This document shows positions 24,010-36,038 of a stretch of DNA of 64,000 nt, in pieces; position 1 is the first letter of the stretch; each line of letters starts with the position of its first letter. Below the pieces are notes generated by a model. The model saw nothing but the letters and a program-made list of their open reading frames with translations. It was not told the origin of the DNA and did no database searches. Where the stretch lies: assembly GCF_003573695.1 (NCBI RefSeq), contig NC_039361.1:88430149-88494148 (forward strand). The letters run 5' to 3'. Position numbers and translations under genes: made by a program. The DNA is from Papaver somniferum (Eukaryota; Streptophyta; Magnoliopsida; Ranunculales; Papaveraceae).

Positions 24010-24386
24010 ATTTAACATTTAATTGATATGCATAATAGATATGAAACATTTAGTTTAGGGATAGTTGCTTAGCTCTTTCTCCGCTAGGCATGTCCTTCGC
24101 GCATGATTGGGCTTTGAGTGTATCAGGCTCTCCCATGAGTAAGCACCATGACAAAAGTCCCAAGGTCTTCATGGGACGAAAAATAGCCTTGTAAAGAGAT
24201 TTTCTTAACAAGACTTACTCGTGTGTGGAACCTATGAAACTACACTCTCTCCAGGAAATTACGTCACATTTGCGAGTTGTCCTCCTAGTTTCGCGTTGTT
24301 GCTACGTATCCATGAGCGCGCCGGAACCATATCATAACTCGAGTATTCCTTGAAAATATGAAACTTGGCGTGTGTTAGGGCGTCTC
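24010..24386 (-). other. Spacer between the array and the gag remnant
   Basis: No repeat unit or supported coding frame. It is where pol would be expected in a complete element; only about 0.4 kb remains. Confidence 0.5.
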
Positions 24387-25445
24387 CTATCTTGATTTCG
24401 AGATTAATGTACCCATAGGAATCATAGTCGGGCAGTGAGCAGCTTCTTGCTTTGAAATTCCTGCAGCTCTCAGTGCCTTGACGGTTACAATGTTGAAGTC
24501 AGGGGCCACGTCAATTAGTGTGCTTTCAAACTCGACACCTCTCGGGTGAATAGTGGTTAGGAGTCCCCAGTTGCATTTACCAGCCGTACCTTCCAAGAGA
24601 GACTGGGATTTTGGGGTAGCTTCTCCAATTGAAAACAATCACCTTCCCGACACAATACGGTTAAGGGATGAAAATATATCTCGGCGCTGCTCCTTGGAGA
24701 AATAGAGAATCTCACACACATGCTCCATCATAGATTGCATGGTTTCGTTAACAGAGTCCCCAGAAGAATTAATGCACAACTCCACCAATTGATGTTCAGT
24801 CACATTTGGATCATGACAATCTAACGCCTGAATTCTGAATCTCTTGACATAATCATTCGGATGTTCGTTGTTTCTCTCCTTCTGAGTTGTGGCCATGTCC
24901 TTTTGGGTTTTGGAAACAACTTCCTGTCCCTCCATTAAATCTATAATGGTAATGGGAGGTTGGTTTCCTCTGTCTCCTCCAGTCTCTTGTCCTGACGAAG
25001 AAGTGGTAGCAGCCCTGGTGATGATTGGAGGTGTCACGCTCGAAGAAATATTAAGATTAGCGGCGGCTCTGTCTCTGGTAATATGAGGCGTCACGCCTGA
25101 GGGGATGCTTTCGGTGCTGCTGGTGCTAGAGGATGTAACGCCATGGGATGTGTTGACTGCGCCTGCGGATGGTATATTAGTGTTGGCCATTCCCTTTTGT
25201 TCTCATTCGATGCGGCCACATACTCTGTCTGCATCGTCGTTGGCGGAGGCGCAGACCTCAGACAAGGATTCAACATTTTTTGTGTCATCTTTGAAATTGG
25301 TGGCGTTCCCCGAGCGAATGTTTGCTGGCTCTTGCTACAGCCGGTTTGCCATACTCTTTAAGAGACAAAACGTCTCATTTTGTAGCTTGAAAATATCAGC
25401 TTGATTTGTGACAATATCTTCTAATATTTTTGCCATACCTTCCAT
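24387..25445 (-). pseudogene. Gag-protease remnant of the gag-only element
   Basis: One frame on the minus strand runs from ATG 25445 to 24387 with three in-frame stops: after MANRL, after CGRIE, and after IVSGR at 24639. It begins MEGMAKILEDIVTNQ. Its central part (NNEHPNDYVKRFRIQALDC ... QLVELCINSS) matches the retrotransposon gag core of Ty3/gypsy elements ('DYIKRFR...LALDC...LVEICI'). After the third stop, LIDVAPDFNIVTVKALRAAG lines up with the gypsy aspartic-protease region, but the catalytic D-S/T-G is not preserved. No zinc knuckle is visible between them. Not functional as it stands. Confidence 0.75.
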
Positions 25446-25641
25446 GGTGATTGGATTTCGAGCATTGGCGGCTTTAGAAGTGTTTGGGATGGCCGGGGTA
25501 ACTCATGAAGCGGAAACTTGGGATTGGTGATTGAAGTGAATTATGGTTAATGATTGAATTTAGACCTAAGATCCACCATCTTGAGTTTGGGAAGATTGGA
25601 ATGAAAATTGGTAAATTTGCTTCCCAACCGAGAGATTAATA

Positions 25642-25660
25642 TCCCACTGTGGTCGCCAGT
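25642..25660 (-). other. Primer-binding site of the gag-only element
   Basis: On the minus strand ACTGGCGACCACAGTGGGA directly follows the LTR end CCCCAAAACA. TGGCGAC- followed by a GTGGG-like block is the usual form of primer sites in many plant gypsy elements. I cannot assign the tRNA with certainty. Confidence 0.65.
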
Positions 25661-27912
25661 TGTTTTGGGGTAAAAACTGATTCTGCTGGAAATGGTAAAT
25701 TTGGGTGTGCCGCCGAGAAACGAATCTAAACCCTAAACAAATGCACTGCATGGGAGTACTTTAGATTCGAGAGATCAATCTGTATAATCCTGGCCTAAAC
25801 CAAGAAATGGCTGTTCCAGTCTTGCTTCGGTCACAAATTGAAGGAGAAGGGTTGATCTTACGGAAGGAAGCGAAGAAGGTGTTGAGATCAAAATATTGAA
25901 TTTTGAGGGTGTGGTTGTTTTATGACTTGTATCAGAATTTCGAAATGGCTTGTGGAATGTAAGCTATCATTTATTTTTGTGTTTTTCTGAATACTTGTGT
26001 TGTTGTTAACCAAAACTCTCTTGTTTGGTTGAAATAGGTAGAAACCTATTTATACAAGTCATAGTTGAACGCACCCTGATCTCATAGGAAGTGAGAGTGG
26101 TTGAGTGATGGAGAAGTGGGGTAGTGTGTAAATGTTGAAAACCACGTCCCTACTATGAGGGGATACGGGTTAGTTTACACCCACCACTCGTTGCTGCCAC
26201 TAACTGTCCGCTTTCCTGACACTTTCTCATAATAGGCGTGTTGCACGCCGCACACTGTAAACCGCCAGACCAATACCCTGATGAACATCTCCCGGTTTGT
26301 GACATGTTTGATGTCTCGAGTATTTTAGTGGAAAATATGCAGCAGGCTGCTGAATGGGTCTTGTTTACAAGACCTAGTTATTCTGACCAATCACGCGCAA
26401 GCTAGGTGGCGGGAGGTCATGTGTGAGTAGCTGCCAGGAGCTATCCATGTACATTAAAGATATGGTGATCAGTCCCTATAGGAGAATGGTGGTTGGTAGC
26501 CTTTTTGACATCAAATTGGTTGGACCAAATTAAATCTAAACCGGTTAAGTTGGCTAACAAAGTTGGATGGCTGAGATGATTTGCAGAAGTTCGTGCTAAT
26601 TCATGAAATTTTGTAATCAGAAAATTCAGATGTGAGACCCTCACTAAAACTGCTGTACAATTCGCATACAAACTCGGATTTTAACGATCCGCCCCTCCAT
26701 TCTTATCAGAATTTTTTTTTCTATCTTTCTATGCGAGAATATTTAGGTTTTGAGGTCGTTTAGGAGGTGAAAACAGCCCGACAGTAAAATCCCAGGAAGA
26801 GTTCAGGAGGAATTCTGTCAGTTTTCAGCCATGACCTAGCTCGCCTTTTAAACTATATATTTTAGATCGTTAATCTGATTGATGTGATTTTTTAATATGT
26901 TATGCTAGACATCCGTACAAAACTTTTGGCATGTTAGCTCATACTAAAATTGTTTACCAAATGCTCCCAGTTGCTCGTTCAATCTTTGGGTGATCGTTTA
27001 GAAGCCATATGGGTAGGCCGCGGCGTGGCCGATTGTTCCTTATGAAAGAGGAGCGGCCAATGGACACGACGACATTTGGTTGAACACCTAGAATAGGAGT
27101 GTGGCGCATTTAGATCGATTTGATTGGTTGATAGGAAAGAGGGTCGGCAAGCAGCAACATGGAGCGTAGCCAGCTGGCCACAGGTGGCGCCTGCTGAAAC
27201 CAATCAGTCGGCCAAGTGGCGCGGCCACGCCTCCTTTTGCCGCTGCTCTTACTTTCCCCAGTTCCTCTTGTTTTCTGATTTTTGGTAGGTGTTTTCTCCT
27301 ACTTGTTCCATGTTGGATCAATTTCCTAGTGCTCCTAGGTTTAGTTTCGACCAATAGGGTTCAAAATATCGCGCAGGGCGGAAAAAACCTAATTTTTGCA
27401 AATAGGTAAAATTAGGTTAGAAAATTGAATTTCGTGAGATGACACAAAATTAAACAATTTTCGATAAATTATCTGTGTGTTGGCACAAGAAACCTCTTTA
27501 TCAGAGAGCTGTGCAACTTGCGTGTTCCTGAGTATCTTCATGCATATCTTAATACTGACACTTCGGGAAATTCATACTACTCCGCTGCGAGTGAACATTA
27601 ATTGTCATGTCATGCCAATATTAAGAGTTCAGCTAGGGAACATAGCATAGGGAAAATGCGCAGCAAGCCATGCATTTAGTGAATAATGCAGGTGGGAGAT
27701 TAATAAAATTTTCAGAATACTTGGGATTGTTGCTACATGCACCAATATTATTCTAAATAAATTTCATAGGTATTAAACTACATAGTTCATGTGTAAGCAG
27801 AGAGGTATAGACACTCATCAGCTTCTTGGCAGCTCTACTTCTTTGCAGAAAGCAGGCATATAAAATATAGGGTTTTACAATTTTAGCCCTGAACTAAAAA
27901 CCACCATCAACA
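25661..27912 (-). repeat. Right (5') LTR of the gag-only element
   Basis: 2252 bp from TGTTTTGGGG to CATCAACA on the plus strand. It matches the left LTR in order. It is followed by ACTGC, the second target-site copy. Confidence 0.9.
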
Positions 27913-28165
27913 ACTGCCTAGAGTTTAGACCTGATGACGAGATTGGCCACCATCCAAAGATCACGCACCATTGCATTCCTTCCTTTTGCTACTTTGACAT
28001 AAACCACAAGATTTTCATTAGCTTTTAAACCAAAAACATCATTAATCTAGTTCCAAGCACGGCCAGCAAAACTGCAGTGGAAAAGGATATGATTAAGAGT
28101 TTCTTCTTCAACTCCACAAAGGCTACACTTGCTGGAGGAAATTTAGCATTGAACACGCACAAGAT
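27913..28165 (-). pseudogene. L1-type LINE, part 2 (zf-RVT region)
   Basis: Minus-strand continuation of the LINE split at 16857. CSLCGVEEETLNHILFHCSF, FAGRAWN, then an AKGRNAMVRDLWMVANLVIR block lines up with SLDHIIWSC...AKGRSKLIQELWLLSILIIR of the fragment at 13862. C-x2-C and H/C residues of the zinc-binding region are visible. The 5' part ends near 28165 where a plus-strand element fragment begins. Confidence 0.72.
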
Positions 28166-28171
28166 TATCTT

Positions 28172-28843
28172 TTGGAAATACCCATTAGTGGGATGAATCA
28201 ATGCCTGGGGCCAAGACAGTTTAGAGCCGTAGTTTGTTACCGCCTCGGTATCCCCATATTCGTCGAAGTTGGCTTATGTTCAAGTTACAATAGACCTATG
28301 GAAATTTTTGGTGATCATGCACTCCATTGTGCCAAAGATGTCGGTCTCAAGTTTCTACATGACCTGGTACATGATCTAATCGCTGACATTTGTTACAAAG
28401 ATGGTGTGCCTGCGTGTAAAGAAGTGGCTCTTGGGTTTTTGTCCGATGATAACAGAGATTTGCGCCCCGGAGATATTCTTGTTTATAATTGGGAGAATGG
28501 ACAGGATGTTTGTATGGATATCATGGGAGTCTCACCCTTCACAGGTGAAGACATCCGCGCTTTTATTCCGGGCCAAGCTGTTCCAAATGCTGTGTTGCGC
28601 AAATGTACTAAATATTTAGACAAATGTATCTCACACAGTTATGGTTTGGGTGTTGTATCTTTCTCTACTTTGGGAAATCTTAGTGAGGATACTTTGTGTT
28701 TTTTTAGTTTAGTAATGATGCTAGTAATGGTGTTGGTAGGTTTCTTTTTTTACAAATTAGGTGTTGCTATTCAAAAAAGTGTTGGTACTCAGCTTGTTGC
28801 TAGGCTACCAAGCAAAGTTTTGTACGAGTCTTTGATAGATTAA
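28172..28843 (+). CDS. Fragment of a non-LTR element with a restriction-like endonuclease domain
   Basis: An open frame of 223 residues with no in-frame break; its true N-terminus, where the reverse transcriptase would lie, is missing. Residues 12-30 (LGPRQFRAVVCYRLGIPIF) match a known plant retroelement family that continues with FGDHALHC. C36, H49 and C53 fit a CCHC-like knuckle whose second Cys is Tyr39. Downstream, E84 and the motif RPGD (98-101), then 14 residues and D116, fit the P-D-x(12-14)-D core of the restriction-like endonucleases of R2-type non-LTR elements, though homologues I recall have RPAD. A hydrophobic stretch (residues 178-195, FFSLVMMLVMVLVGFFFY) looks like an internal substitution of the conserved tail. 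It ends AIQKSVGTQLVARLPSK, also a conserved block. Not a full gene. The function in this copy is unlikely. Confidence 0.65.
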   Translation: MEIPISGMNQCLGPRQFRAVVCYRLGIPIFVEVGLCSSYNRPMEIFGDHALHCAKDVGLKFLHDLVHDLIADICYKDGVPACKEVALGFLSDDNRDLRPGDILVYNWENGQDVCMDIMGVSPFTGEDIRAFIPGQAVPNAVLRKCTKYLDKCISHSYGLGVVSFSTLGNLSEDTLCFFSLVMMLVMVLVGFFFYKLGVAIQKSVGTQLVARLPSKVLYESLID

Positions 28844-29049
28844 TCTAACAATTTATTTAGTTTTGGTATAATCATTTAATTATATATTATTTAACGAAGT
28901 TTTCTTTCAAAATTAATCAATAAAGATTGTATCCAATTGGTACGAAAAAGATCTAGCAAAAGAAGACATGCTGAACTTCATTACTATAACATAAAACCAT
29001 TTAAAGGTCTTAAATAAGTTTGGAGGGAAAAAAATACAAATAAACGAAT

Positions 29050-29141
29050 ATCAATTAGGAGTTTCTATTCAAAAGGGTGTTGGTTCTCATCTTGTTGCTA
29101 GACTACCAACCAAAGTTTTGTACGAACCTTTAACGGATTAA
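29050..29141 (+). repeat. Second copy of the endonuclease fragment's tail
   Basis: This block repeats 28756-28843 ('attcaaaagggtgttggt' versus 'attcaaaaaagtgttggt', then 'cttgttgctagactaccaa' versus 'cttgttgctaggctaccaa', then 'aaagttttgtacga' in both). It encodes SIQKGVGSHLVARLPTKVLY and a stop. About 300 bp separates the two tails, so the 3' end of the element is present twice. Confidence 0.8.
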
Positions 29142-29625
29142 AATCCTGTTATTGCGATAAAAAAAAATCAATTAACCAACATTGTGAATTACATTCGAGT
29201 ATACAAATTTTTGATCCTACAAACAATGACTAAAAATAAGGTTTCCACCATAGTTGACCATGAAAAACTTGAGCGTTCAACTAAGTAACACACTTATCTC
29301 ATCATGAGGTCCAGATTTTTCATTCGACTCTTGTTGAGATGAGAAACGATGAAAAGTTTTACCATCCAAAAACTAATTCATCTCGGAATCTTGGGTTATA
29401 TTGAATAAAATAAATCTTGCAACCGGTCTTCATCACTCTCCTCCATCTCCTTGATTTCAACATAGTAATCGAATGGTAGATTTTCGTCTCCCCAAACAAT
29501 TGTTGTTTGATATACAATTTGAGAAGGAATGGGTGGGGGCTTAGGGTAATATAGCGTGAGTAGTAGTAACTATTTATAAATAAATACCATGCACACGCAC
29601 ACATATATGTTGTATATAAGGTATT
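29142..29625. other. AT-rich region without a supported feature
   Basis: No domain, repeat or RNA gene was seen here. Confidence 0.5.
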
Positions 29626-29629
29626 TCAT

Positions 29630-32600
29630 TAAAACAACTAAGACTTAGAATGAGTCGTGATTATATTGGGAGTGGAGCCATTTAATCTGGGATCTTGTAG
29701 ATTTATCTCAATATTAGATTTATCAACTGATAGTTGATTCATAATATATGTAGGAGGTATCCTCTCCCAATCTAAAACCGAATTTAGAGGTCTTGCATAT
29801 TTTGCTAAGATGTCTGCAGCCCTATTTCCTAGTCTAGGAACAAAATGAAATCCCAAAAAATTAGGACATATATTAGTTATCTTGATTGCCTCATTGAGAC
29901 ATGCTTTAAAAATCCAAGATATATAAAAACTCTTCCCATGAAAGAAGTTGAAATTACTTTCACAATCGCCTTCTATACTGAAATTTTGAAGTTGCTTCTC
30001 CTTATCCCATATTGCCGCCTGGAGAACTCCTATAGCCTATGCTTCTTGTGGATATGAGCGTGTTGACTGTCCTGCTCATCCTCCTTCAAAAATTCATGTA
30101 TCATTCCTCATGATTAAAGCGTAACTAGATGGTAATATGTCATAAATCCATGCTGCATTAATATTGATTTTTAGTGTATCTTTTCTAGGTGCTTTCCAAG
30201 TAAGAGAGATTTTCTTCTGTTGAAACTGCTTAGCTTTTTTAGTTTTACCCTTTCTTATAGACCAAAAAGAGAGGTTCCCTTAAATTTGTAAAGCTAGACT
30301 AGAAGCAGATTTAGATTTATCTTCAAAAACCAAATTGCATCTCTCTTTCCAAATAAACTACATCTTAGTTAAAAGCATTTCAATAGAAATTTCTTGTCTG
30401 AAATTATCTAACTAGTCTATATATAGATCCAGGATCTTACTAGAAGTATCTAAATTTAAGGAGATTGGGTTAGGTGTTGAATTCCATATTTTCTTAGCAT
30501 AACGGCAATAGAAAAGAAGATTTCAGTGGTTTCTACTTCAACTTGACACATAGTACAATGAGGAACTACATCCTTGACTTTTCCAAAGAGTTTAGAGTTT
30601 GTAAGCAAAGCATTTTGTAAACATTTCCATAAAAACAACTTTATTCTTTATGAGATATTAAGATTCCACATAGATTTCCAAAATGACTCAGGCAAGAATA
30701 AACTAACTATATCAAGTCCAGATTCATTTAATTTATCATAATGAATTTAACAGTAGATTCTCCTGATCTAGTTAGTGTCAGAATCAATCAAGTCTGAGAC
30801 CCATTCTAAATGGTTATTTTTAGGGCTACGCAAATTGGTTATGGTATGATGTTTCCCAGGTATCCAATTATCATTCTAAATACTGATGTTATGACCATTC
30901 CCTACTTCCCATATGCTATATTTTTGAATGAGTTCAAGCTCTTGCCTTATACGATTCCAAGTCCATGAGCAAGTTGGTGAAGCTTTAGTTCTAAGTGGAG
31001 ATTTATTCCTAAAATACTTTGAGCCCATTGTTTTTTTCTCATAAGGAATCAAGTTTCTTAACTAACCTCCAAGCGACTTTAGTTATAATTGCAATATTAA
31101 ACTTATGAGCATTTATAAACCCTGATATTCCTTTCAAAGGTGGTTTGCATTGATAAGGCTAGGTTTTAGGGTAAAATCCTTTGCCTCCAGCATATTTCCC
31201 CCACCAAAAATCCTTTTGGATAGCATTAATTTTGTTTGTTATCTTTTTTGGCAGGATAAAACACCCCATTTGATAAGATGGGATACTTGACAAGACATCT
31301 CTGTTCAAAACAGATTTACTTGGTTGAGAAAGGATTAAGCCTTTCCAACCTTTAGATTTAGATTTCATTCTCTCAAGAATAAGGGGAAAAGTTTTTATCT
31401 TTGACCTATCCATGAAAAAGGGTGCTCCTAAATAAGGGTCTCTAAGATTGATATGTTTTATTTTCAGCAGTTTAGACATCGTTCTCTGGTGTTTTGGTTC
31501 CACCTTTTTACTAAAGAATACACCTGATTTCGCAAAATTAATTAGTTGGCTAGAAGTTTTACTAAAAAATGTTATTGTTTCTAATAAATTCCTACATTCT
31601 ACTAAGTCATCTTTAACAGACAGCAAACAATCATTAACAGAATCAAACAATCATCTGTAAAGAAGAGATGGGAAACTGGTTCACTTTTAGGTGTTATCTT
31701 AACATCATGCAAGACTTTGTTGTTTTCCTAGATAAGTATGGGGAGAGAGGATCTCCTTGGTGTAAACCTATTGAGGGTTTGAAAGATTCAGCAGGAGTTT
31801 CATTTAGTAACACATAGATAGAGGTTGTAGAAATACATTGCTCTATAAGCTGACAGACCTCCATGTTAAAACCAAATGTTTTAAGAGCAGAGGTTAAGAA
31901 ACTCCAATGTACTCTATCAAAGGCTTTAGACATATCAATTTTTATCCCTAGTCCTCCAGTTCTAGTTTTCTTTTTCTTAAAGGAATGAATAATTTCATGG
32001 GCCACAATTATATTATCAGAAATCTGTCTAGAAGAAAGAAAAGCACATTGAAAAGCATGAATAATCTTTTCTAGGAAGGGTTAATTCTATCAGCCAAAAA
32101 AATTGCAATCACTTATAGACTGTATTGCAAACCCCTATTAGTCTGAATTGACTAGGGTCCTTTGGTTGTTTTATCTTAGGAATCAAGAAAAGATGTGCTT
32201 TGTTTAGCTCATGATGCATTATTATATTAACAAAATATTCCTGAATTGTGTCTATTACTTGTGATCCCACAGTTTTCCAATTATGTAAAGAGAAACTAAC
32301 TGGAAAGCCATCAGGACCAGGAAACTTGTTAGGTTTCATGTTTTTAAGAACTAAGAAAATTTCCTCTTTAGTAGGGGGAATCAGAATGCTAGAATTTTCA
32401 GAAGGAGAAATGACATATGGGATATTATTAAAATTGGGTCATTTATAATTTGTTCAATTGAACATTCAGTGAAGAGAGACTGAAAATATGAGGTTATAAT
32501 TTTACCAATCTCACCTCTATCTCTAGTAACGACACTCTGGTCATTTATCATACTCTCTATATTATTCCATTTTCATCTTCTCAAAGTAATTGTGTAGAAG

Positions 32601-33315
32601 TTTTTGTATTTCTTTCTCCTAACTCAATTATGTTATCCCTAGATTGTTGTTTAGCAATTGCTTCTTGGGTATATAAATGGTTTCTAATTCCAATAATTTC
32701 TCCTTTAGTTTTTTCTGTTGGTAATTTGTTATTCTATTTGTCTTTATTCTTTCAATTTCTTTTAAAAGCTTATTATTATTTTTTTTGCAGGCAAACCAAA
32801 AATATTCTTTTTCCAGTCTAGCAGATCAACTCTTAAAGACCTTAAGTTTTGAACTAAGCCAGAAGAAACCACTTCCTCGTTCAAGCTTTCCAGGTTTCTT
32901 TGATAACTTGCATACAAGATTTTTCTTTTAACCAAGTATCATAGAATTTGAAAATCCAATCTGATTTAGAGTGCTTATTATCTAGAGTCAGAAGAACATG
33001 ACAACGTTCTAAACCAACAACTACTAAATGGGACAAGGAAGCATTTGGGAATAGTATGTGCCACTCAGCATTAGAAACTGCTCTATCTAGTCTTTTTTGA
33101 TGTTTTGGTTACCTTCTCTATGGTTATCCCAAATGTAATCACATCCACTATATAACATGTATCATATAGACCAGCTCTTTCAAGAATTTTATAATAATAT
33201 TCACTATTAATTTTATAAAAGGTAATCCCTCCTAATTTTTCAGATTGGCTAAAGATTATGTTAAAGTCTCCTGTGACAATTCAAGGCATGTTCCTTTGAG
33301 AAATTTGATCGCATA
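29630..33315 (-). pseudogene. L1-type LINE, 5'-truncated (EN end, RT, zf-RVT, RNase H)
   Basis: On the minus strand, from about 33300: the end of the AP-type endonuclease (IVTGDFNIIFSQSEKLGGI). Reverse transcriptase follows (KFPGPDGFPVSF 32339-32290; FLIPKIKQPKDPSQFRLIGV; IKIDMSKAFDRVHWSFL 31950-31900; LHQGDPLSPYL near 31740; VSHLFFTDDCLI near 31650). The catalytic box reads FTDD instead of FADD. Then YLGAPFF ... DFWWGK (31380-31190), a zf-RVT segment (FLWKCLQNALLTNSKLF ... HCTMCQVE, 30638-30540) and an RNase H tail (FVPRLGNRAADILAKYA, 29850-29780). Frames shift repeatedly and no ORF1 is left, so the copy is dead. Confidence 0.85.
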
Positions 33316-33762
33316 TATATTAGTAGAAAGGGTAAAATATGAACACAATATATACAGTTAAGGAACACATTCAAAGATTAGGGCAACATCGCCCTTTTCG
33401 CCTAGTAAATTTGCGCTACACGAAATTTGTAGCTCAAACCATGGCAAAAACTTCCCCGTGACTTATACTCTGCCTCATGAACCGGGACCGAAATTTGTAC
33501 CTTAACCCAAAATCTGCCGGTGCAGCGCGAAATTTGCCTTGTGACCAGCACGAGCAACCTAAACGTGTAATACATGGGTGAAAAGAGTGATTTATCCATC
33601 TACACAAACATGAAAATAATAATTTGCCTTGAATTTATTGGCCATTGTCTTAGAATTAAGGAGAAATTTTTGGCGATTAGTAACCTAATTTGATAATGAA
33701 TACAATCATAAAAACCATTACGAAGGCAACATATAGCGGGATTTTCTTCTATTTACATGCTC
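33316..33762. other. Intergenic region downstream of CBBY
   Basis: Includes the 3' untranslated end of the minus-strand gene at 33763 and the LINE border. No further feature is supported. Confidence 0.5.
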
Positions 33763-34028
33763 TTAGCTTATAAATTGCCTTTCCAGAAGGCTAGTGCAGA
33801 ATGCGAAATCAAAACGCTCCTCAGGTGGATCTCCAATGCAGTCAAATACTGCATCCGCGTTTGAAAAGTCCTCATCTGATGTGTACCTGTAACCAACAAC
33901 AATCGAAAATTTGAATAAGCAAAATCAAGCCATATGTTAATAGTTTAGGCACACAATTTATAATGATTACACATTTAAATGACATGCAACTATATAGATG
34001 ATTTTCAAACTCCCGAATTCCTGTTGTT

Positions 34029-34082
<54 letters not shown>

Positions 34083-36038
34083 AGCCTAGGCTGCCAGAAA
34101 GAGCAAAGAAATCATAGAAGCTGGACTTGCCCGCCTGCCTAATGGCTTCTTCTATGTTTCATTGGGTACTTGCCCCACTGTTCAGGCTTCCATAGCAAGT
34201 GCCAACTAGAAAAACTCCCCACGAGGGGTGTACTGTTGCCTGTTGGCTACCTCAACCTCGTGTCTGCTCAATATTGTGCCTAGATAATGATGAATATGAG
34301 ACCTAAGTACATATGTTTTTGCTATTTCTAGCGAGAGAAAGACTTGCCCGCTTTTTGTTATGATGCACTTCATACCAGCAGCTTTAGCAGCCACAAGACC
34401 TATGCCACTATCCTCTATCACCACACAACTACAAAATGAAGTAAGTGTTAGCATTATTTAACAAATGCTAGCCCTATACCACCACACAACTACAAAATCA
34501 AGCAAGTGCTAGCATTATTTAACAAATGCCATCGTGAAAACAGAACGCTAATGTAGTTAGATCGAAGTGGGTAGTGGTTAAGACAATCTCAAAATGTGTT
34601 CTGTAGATGCCCATACCTTGATGGCTCGACACCTAGAGTACTGGCTGCTAAAAGGTAGATAGCCTGCCAAGAACAATGGAGTCATTATCAAGTTACCACA
34701 ATTGACGGCAGAAGTTTCTTCAAAACAAAAAACAAAAAACTAAAAGGGATTCATCTATGTTTGGATAGGTATTAGTGACATAGAAAGGGTTATACTGGAT
34801 CAGGTTTTTTAAGAGGAACTACATCCCCTGCAAATATCGTAATCTTCTCGGCTCTTTCAGGACCCAACAAGCAAGAAACTATAGCTGAGACCTGAAATCA
34901 GAAATAAATTCTTACACATTAAAGGCGAAAAGAGATTGAGCGAATTACTACTTTTTACACAATAGTTTATCCCAGTGGCACTTTGTGGTGTGGTAAGTTA
35001 GTTGAAAACCTGTAGGACCTAACTGTACATACCGCTTTCTCATTTGAAGTACTGCAAACAGCGACTTTAACCCCTTTCGCGAAAGCTTGATCGATTAACC
35101 TGTAGATTTAGTTAGTCAATCAAATGGCTCAGTTTACGAATAGATTTCTGATACACTAAAGAAGTTCAATTTCGCATCGATAGCAGCATAACACTGTCAA
35201 CAAGTAACATGAAAAGAAGTGACCATATGAATAGTTACTAACTTCGCTACACCCGGCCGTAGAGGAAGCAACTTCTTTTCAATAAGAACCATAAACAATT
35301 CCGTTTTCCGCTTGTGCAGTGAGGCTATGAATTTCTTTCTTTCTTCATTACCCGTTGGAGCTTTTTCTGGCCAACTCGTCTTGTTGAAATATGCCGTCAT
35401 TCTGAAAACATAGAAACACAATCAATTATCAAAATCATCTCACGATTCACCTCGCTGTAATTGTAATGTTAAGGACATCAAATCCCCATAATAATAATAA
35501 TGCGAGATGAGTCCAAAATTGAATTTTAATTACCTCTCTTTTCCACCCCCAATTTTAAGCAATTCACCGTACAAATCGACATCCCAAGTTACGCCCAATT
35601 CCATCTGTATAACCATCACCAATTCAATAGACAGATCCAGATTCCAGTTTAAGAAATATTCTCAAACATTAAATGGATAATAATATTGAGATGAACTAGA
35701 AATCTTACTTCAGCAAATGTATCGTTAAATGAAATCCTATGACCATCTTTCTCAGTGTCGACAAGAACACCATCACAATCGAAAAGAAGAGCTGAGGGAA
35801 GAGTAGAAGAAGCTGAACAAGTAACACCCTTATGAGTCTTTAATGTAGCTCCTCCTCTTCTTCTAAGTGTAACTATACTTGTCTCACTGAAAGAAGAAGA
35901 AAAGCTTCTTCTTTGATAACATGGGATAATGGAGTTCTTAGGGAGAGAAGAAATAAAAGAAGTTGAAGAAGAATTTATAGTTCTCATGAGAATAGTTTTA
36001 GAGGGAGAAGTAAGAGCTGAAGTTGTAAGGAAAGCCAT
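33763..36038 (-). CDS. CBBY: Chloroplast HAD-family phosphatase CBBY (8 exons, 324 aa)
   Basis: Exons on the minus strand: 36038-35709, 35604-35534, 35401-35243, 35099-35033, 34891-34796, 34663-34617, 34428-34348, 33886-33763. These give a 975-bp CDS without a break; the known Arabidopsis protein is of similar length. The first 75 or so residues are Ser/Thr/Arg-rich and fit a plastid transit peptide. HAD motifs follow: motif I FDCDGVLVDTEKDGHR, motif II VAVCSTSNEKA, the Lys motif AGDVVPLKKPDP, and motif IV VVIEDSGIGLVAAKAAGM. The tail is EERFDFAFCTSLLERQFIS. In plants CBBY dephosphorylates xylulose-1,5-bisphosphate, a misfire product of Rubisco that inhibits the enzyme, in the chloroplast stroma. 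Introns 1-6 are GT-AG. Intron 7 starts GCAAGT (34347-34342) and ends ACAG, a GC-AG intron. Nothing suggests loss of function. The exon model comes from conserved protein blocks and splice sites, not from transcripts. Confidence 0.93.
34030..34081. repeat. AT microsatellite in CBBY intron 7
   Basis: An uninterrupted run of about 26 AT/TA dinucleotides lies inside the last intron of the CBBY gene. Such runs vary in length between individuals. Confidence 0.95.

Larger units (their letters stand above)
16858..27912 (-). mobile_element. Gag-only LTR retrotransposon with a 76-bp repeat array
   Basis: Two direct LTRs (16858-19087 and 25661-27912) bound an internal region. On the minus strand the LTR starts TGTTGATGG and ends CCCCAAAACA. 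The order on that strand is 5' LTR, a primer-binding site (ACTGGCGACCACAGTGGG), a gag-protease remnant (25445-24387), a spacer, the 76-bp array (24009-19391), a purine tract (AGCAGGGGACTTAT) and the 3' LTR. Flanking ACTGT/ACTGC is a 5-bp target duplication with one changed base. The interrupted LINE reads through when the element is removed, which confirms the borders. Integrase, reverse transcriptase and RNase H are absent, so it is non-autonomous. The gag and primer site resemble the Tat/Ogre side of Ty3/gypsy; that assignment is inference. Confidence 0.88.

Noticed and set aside
25091..25404. Overlapping plus- and minus-strand frames as separate genes
   Set aside because: They lie in other frames over the gag remnant, which is continuous in one frame apart from three stops.
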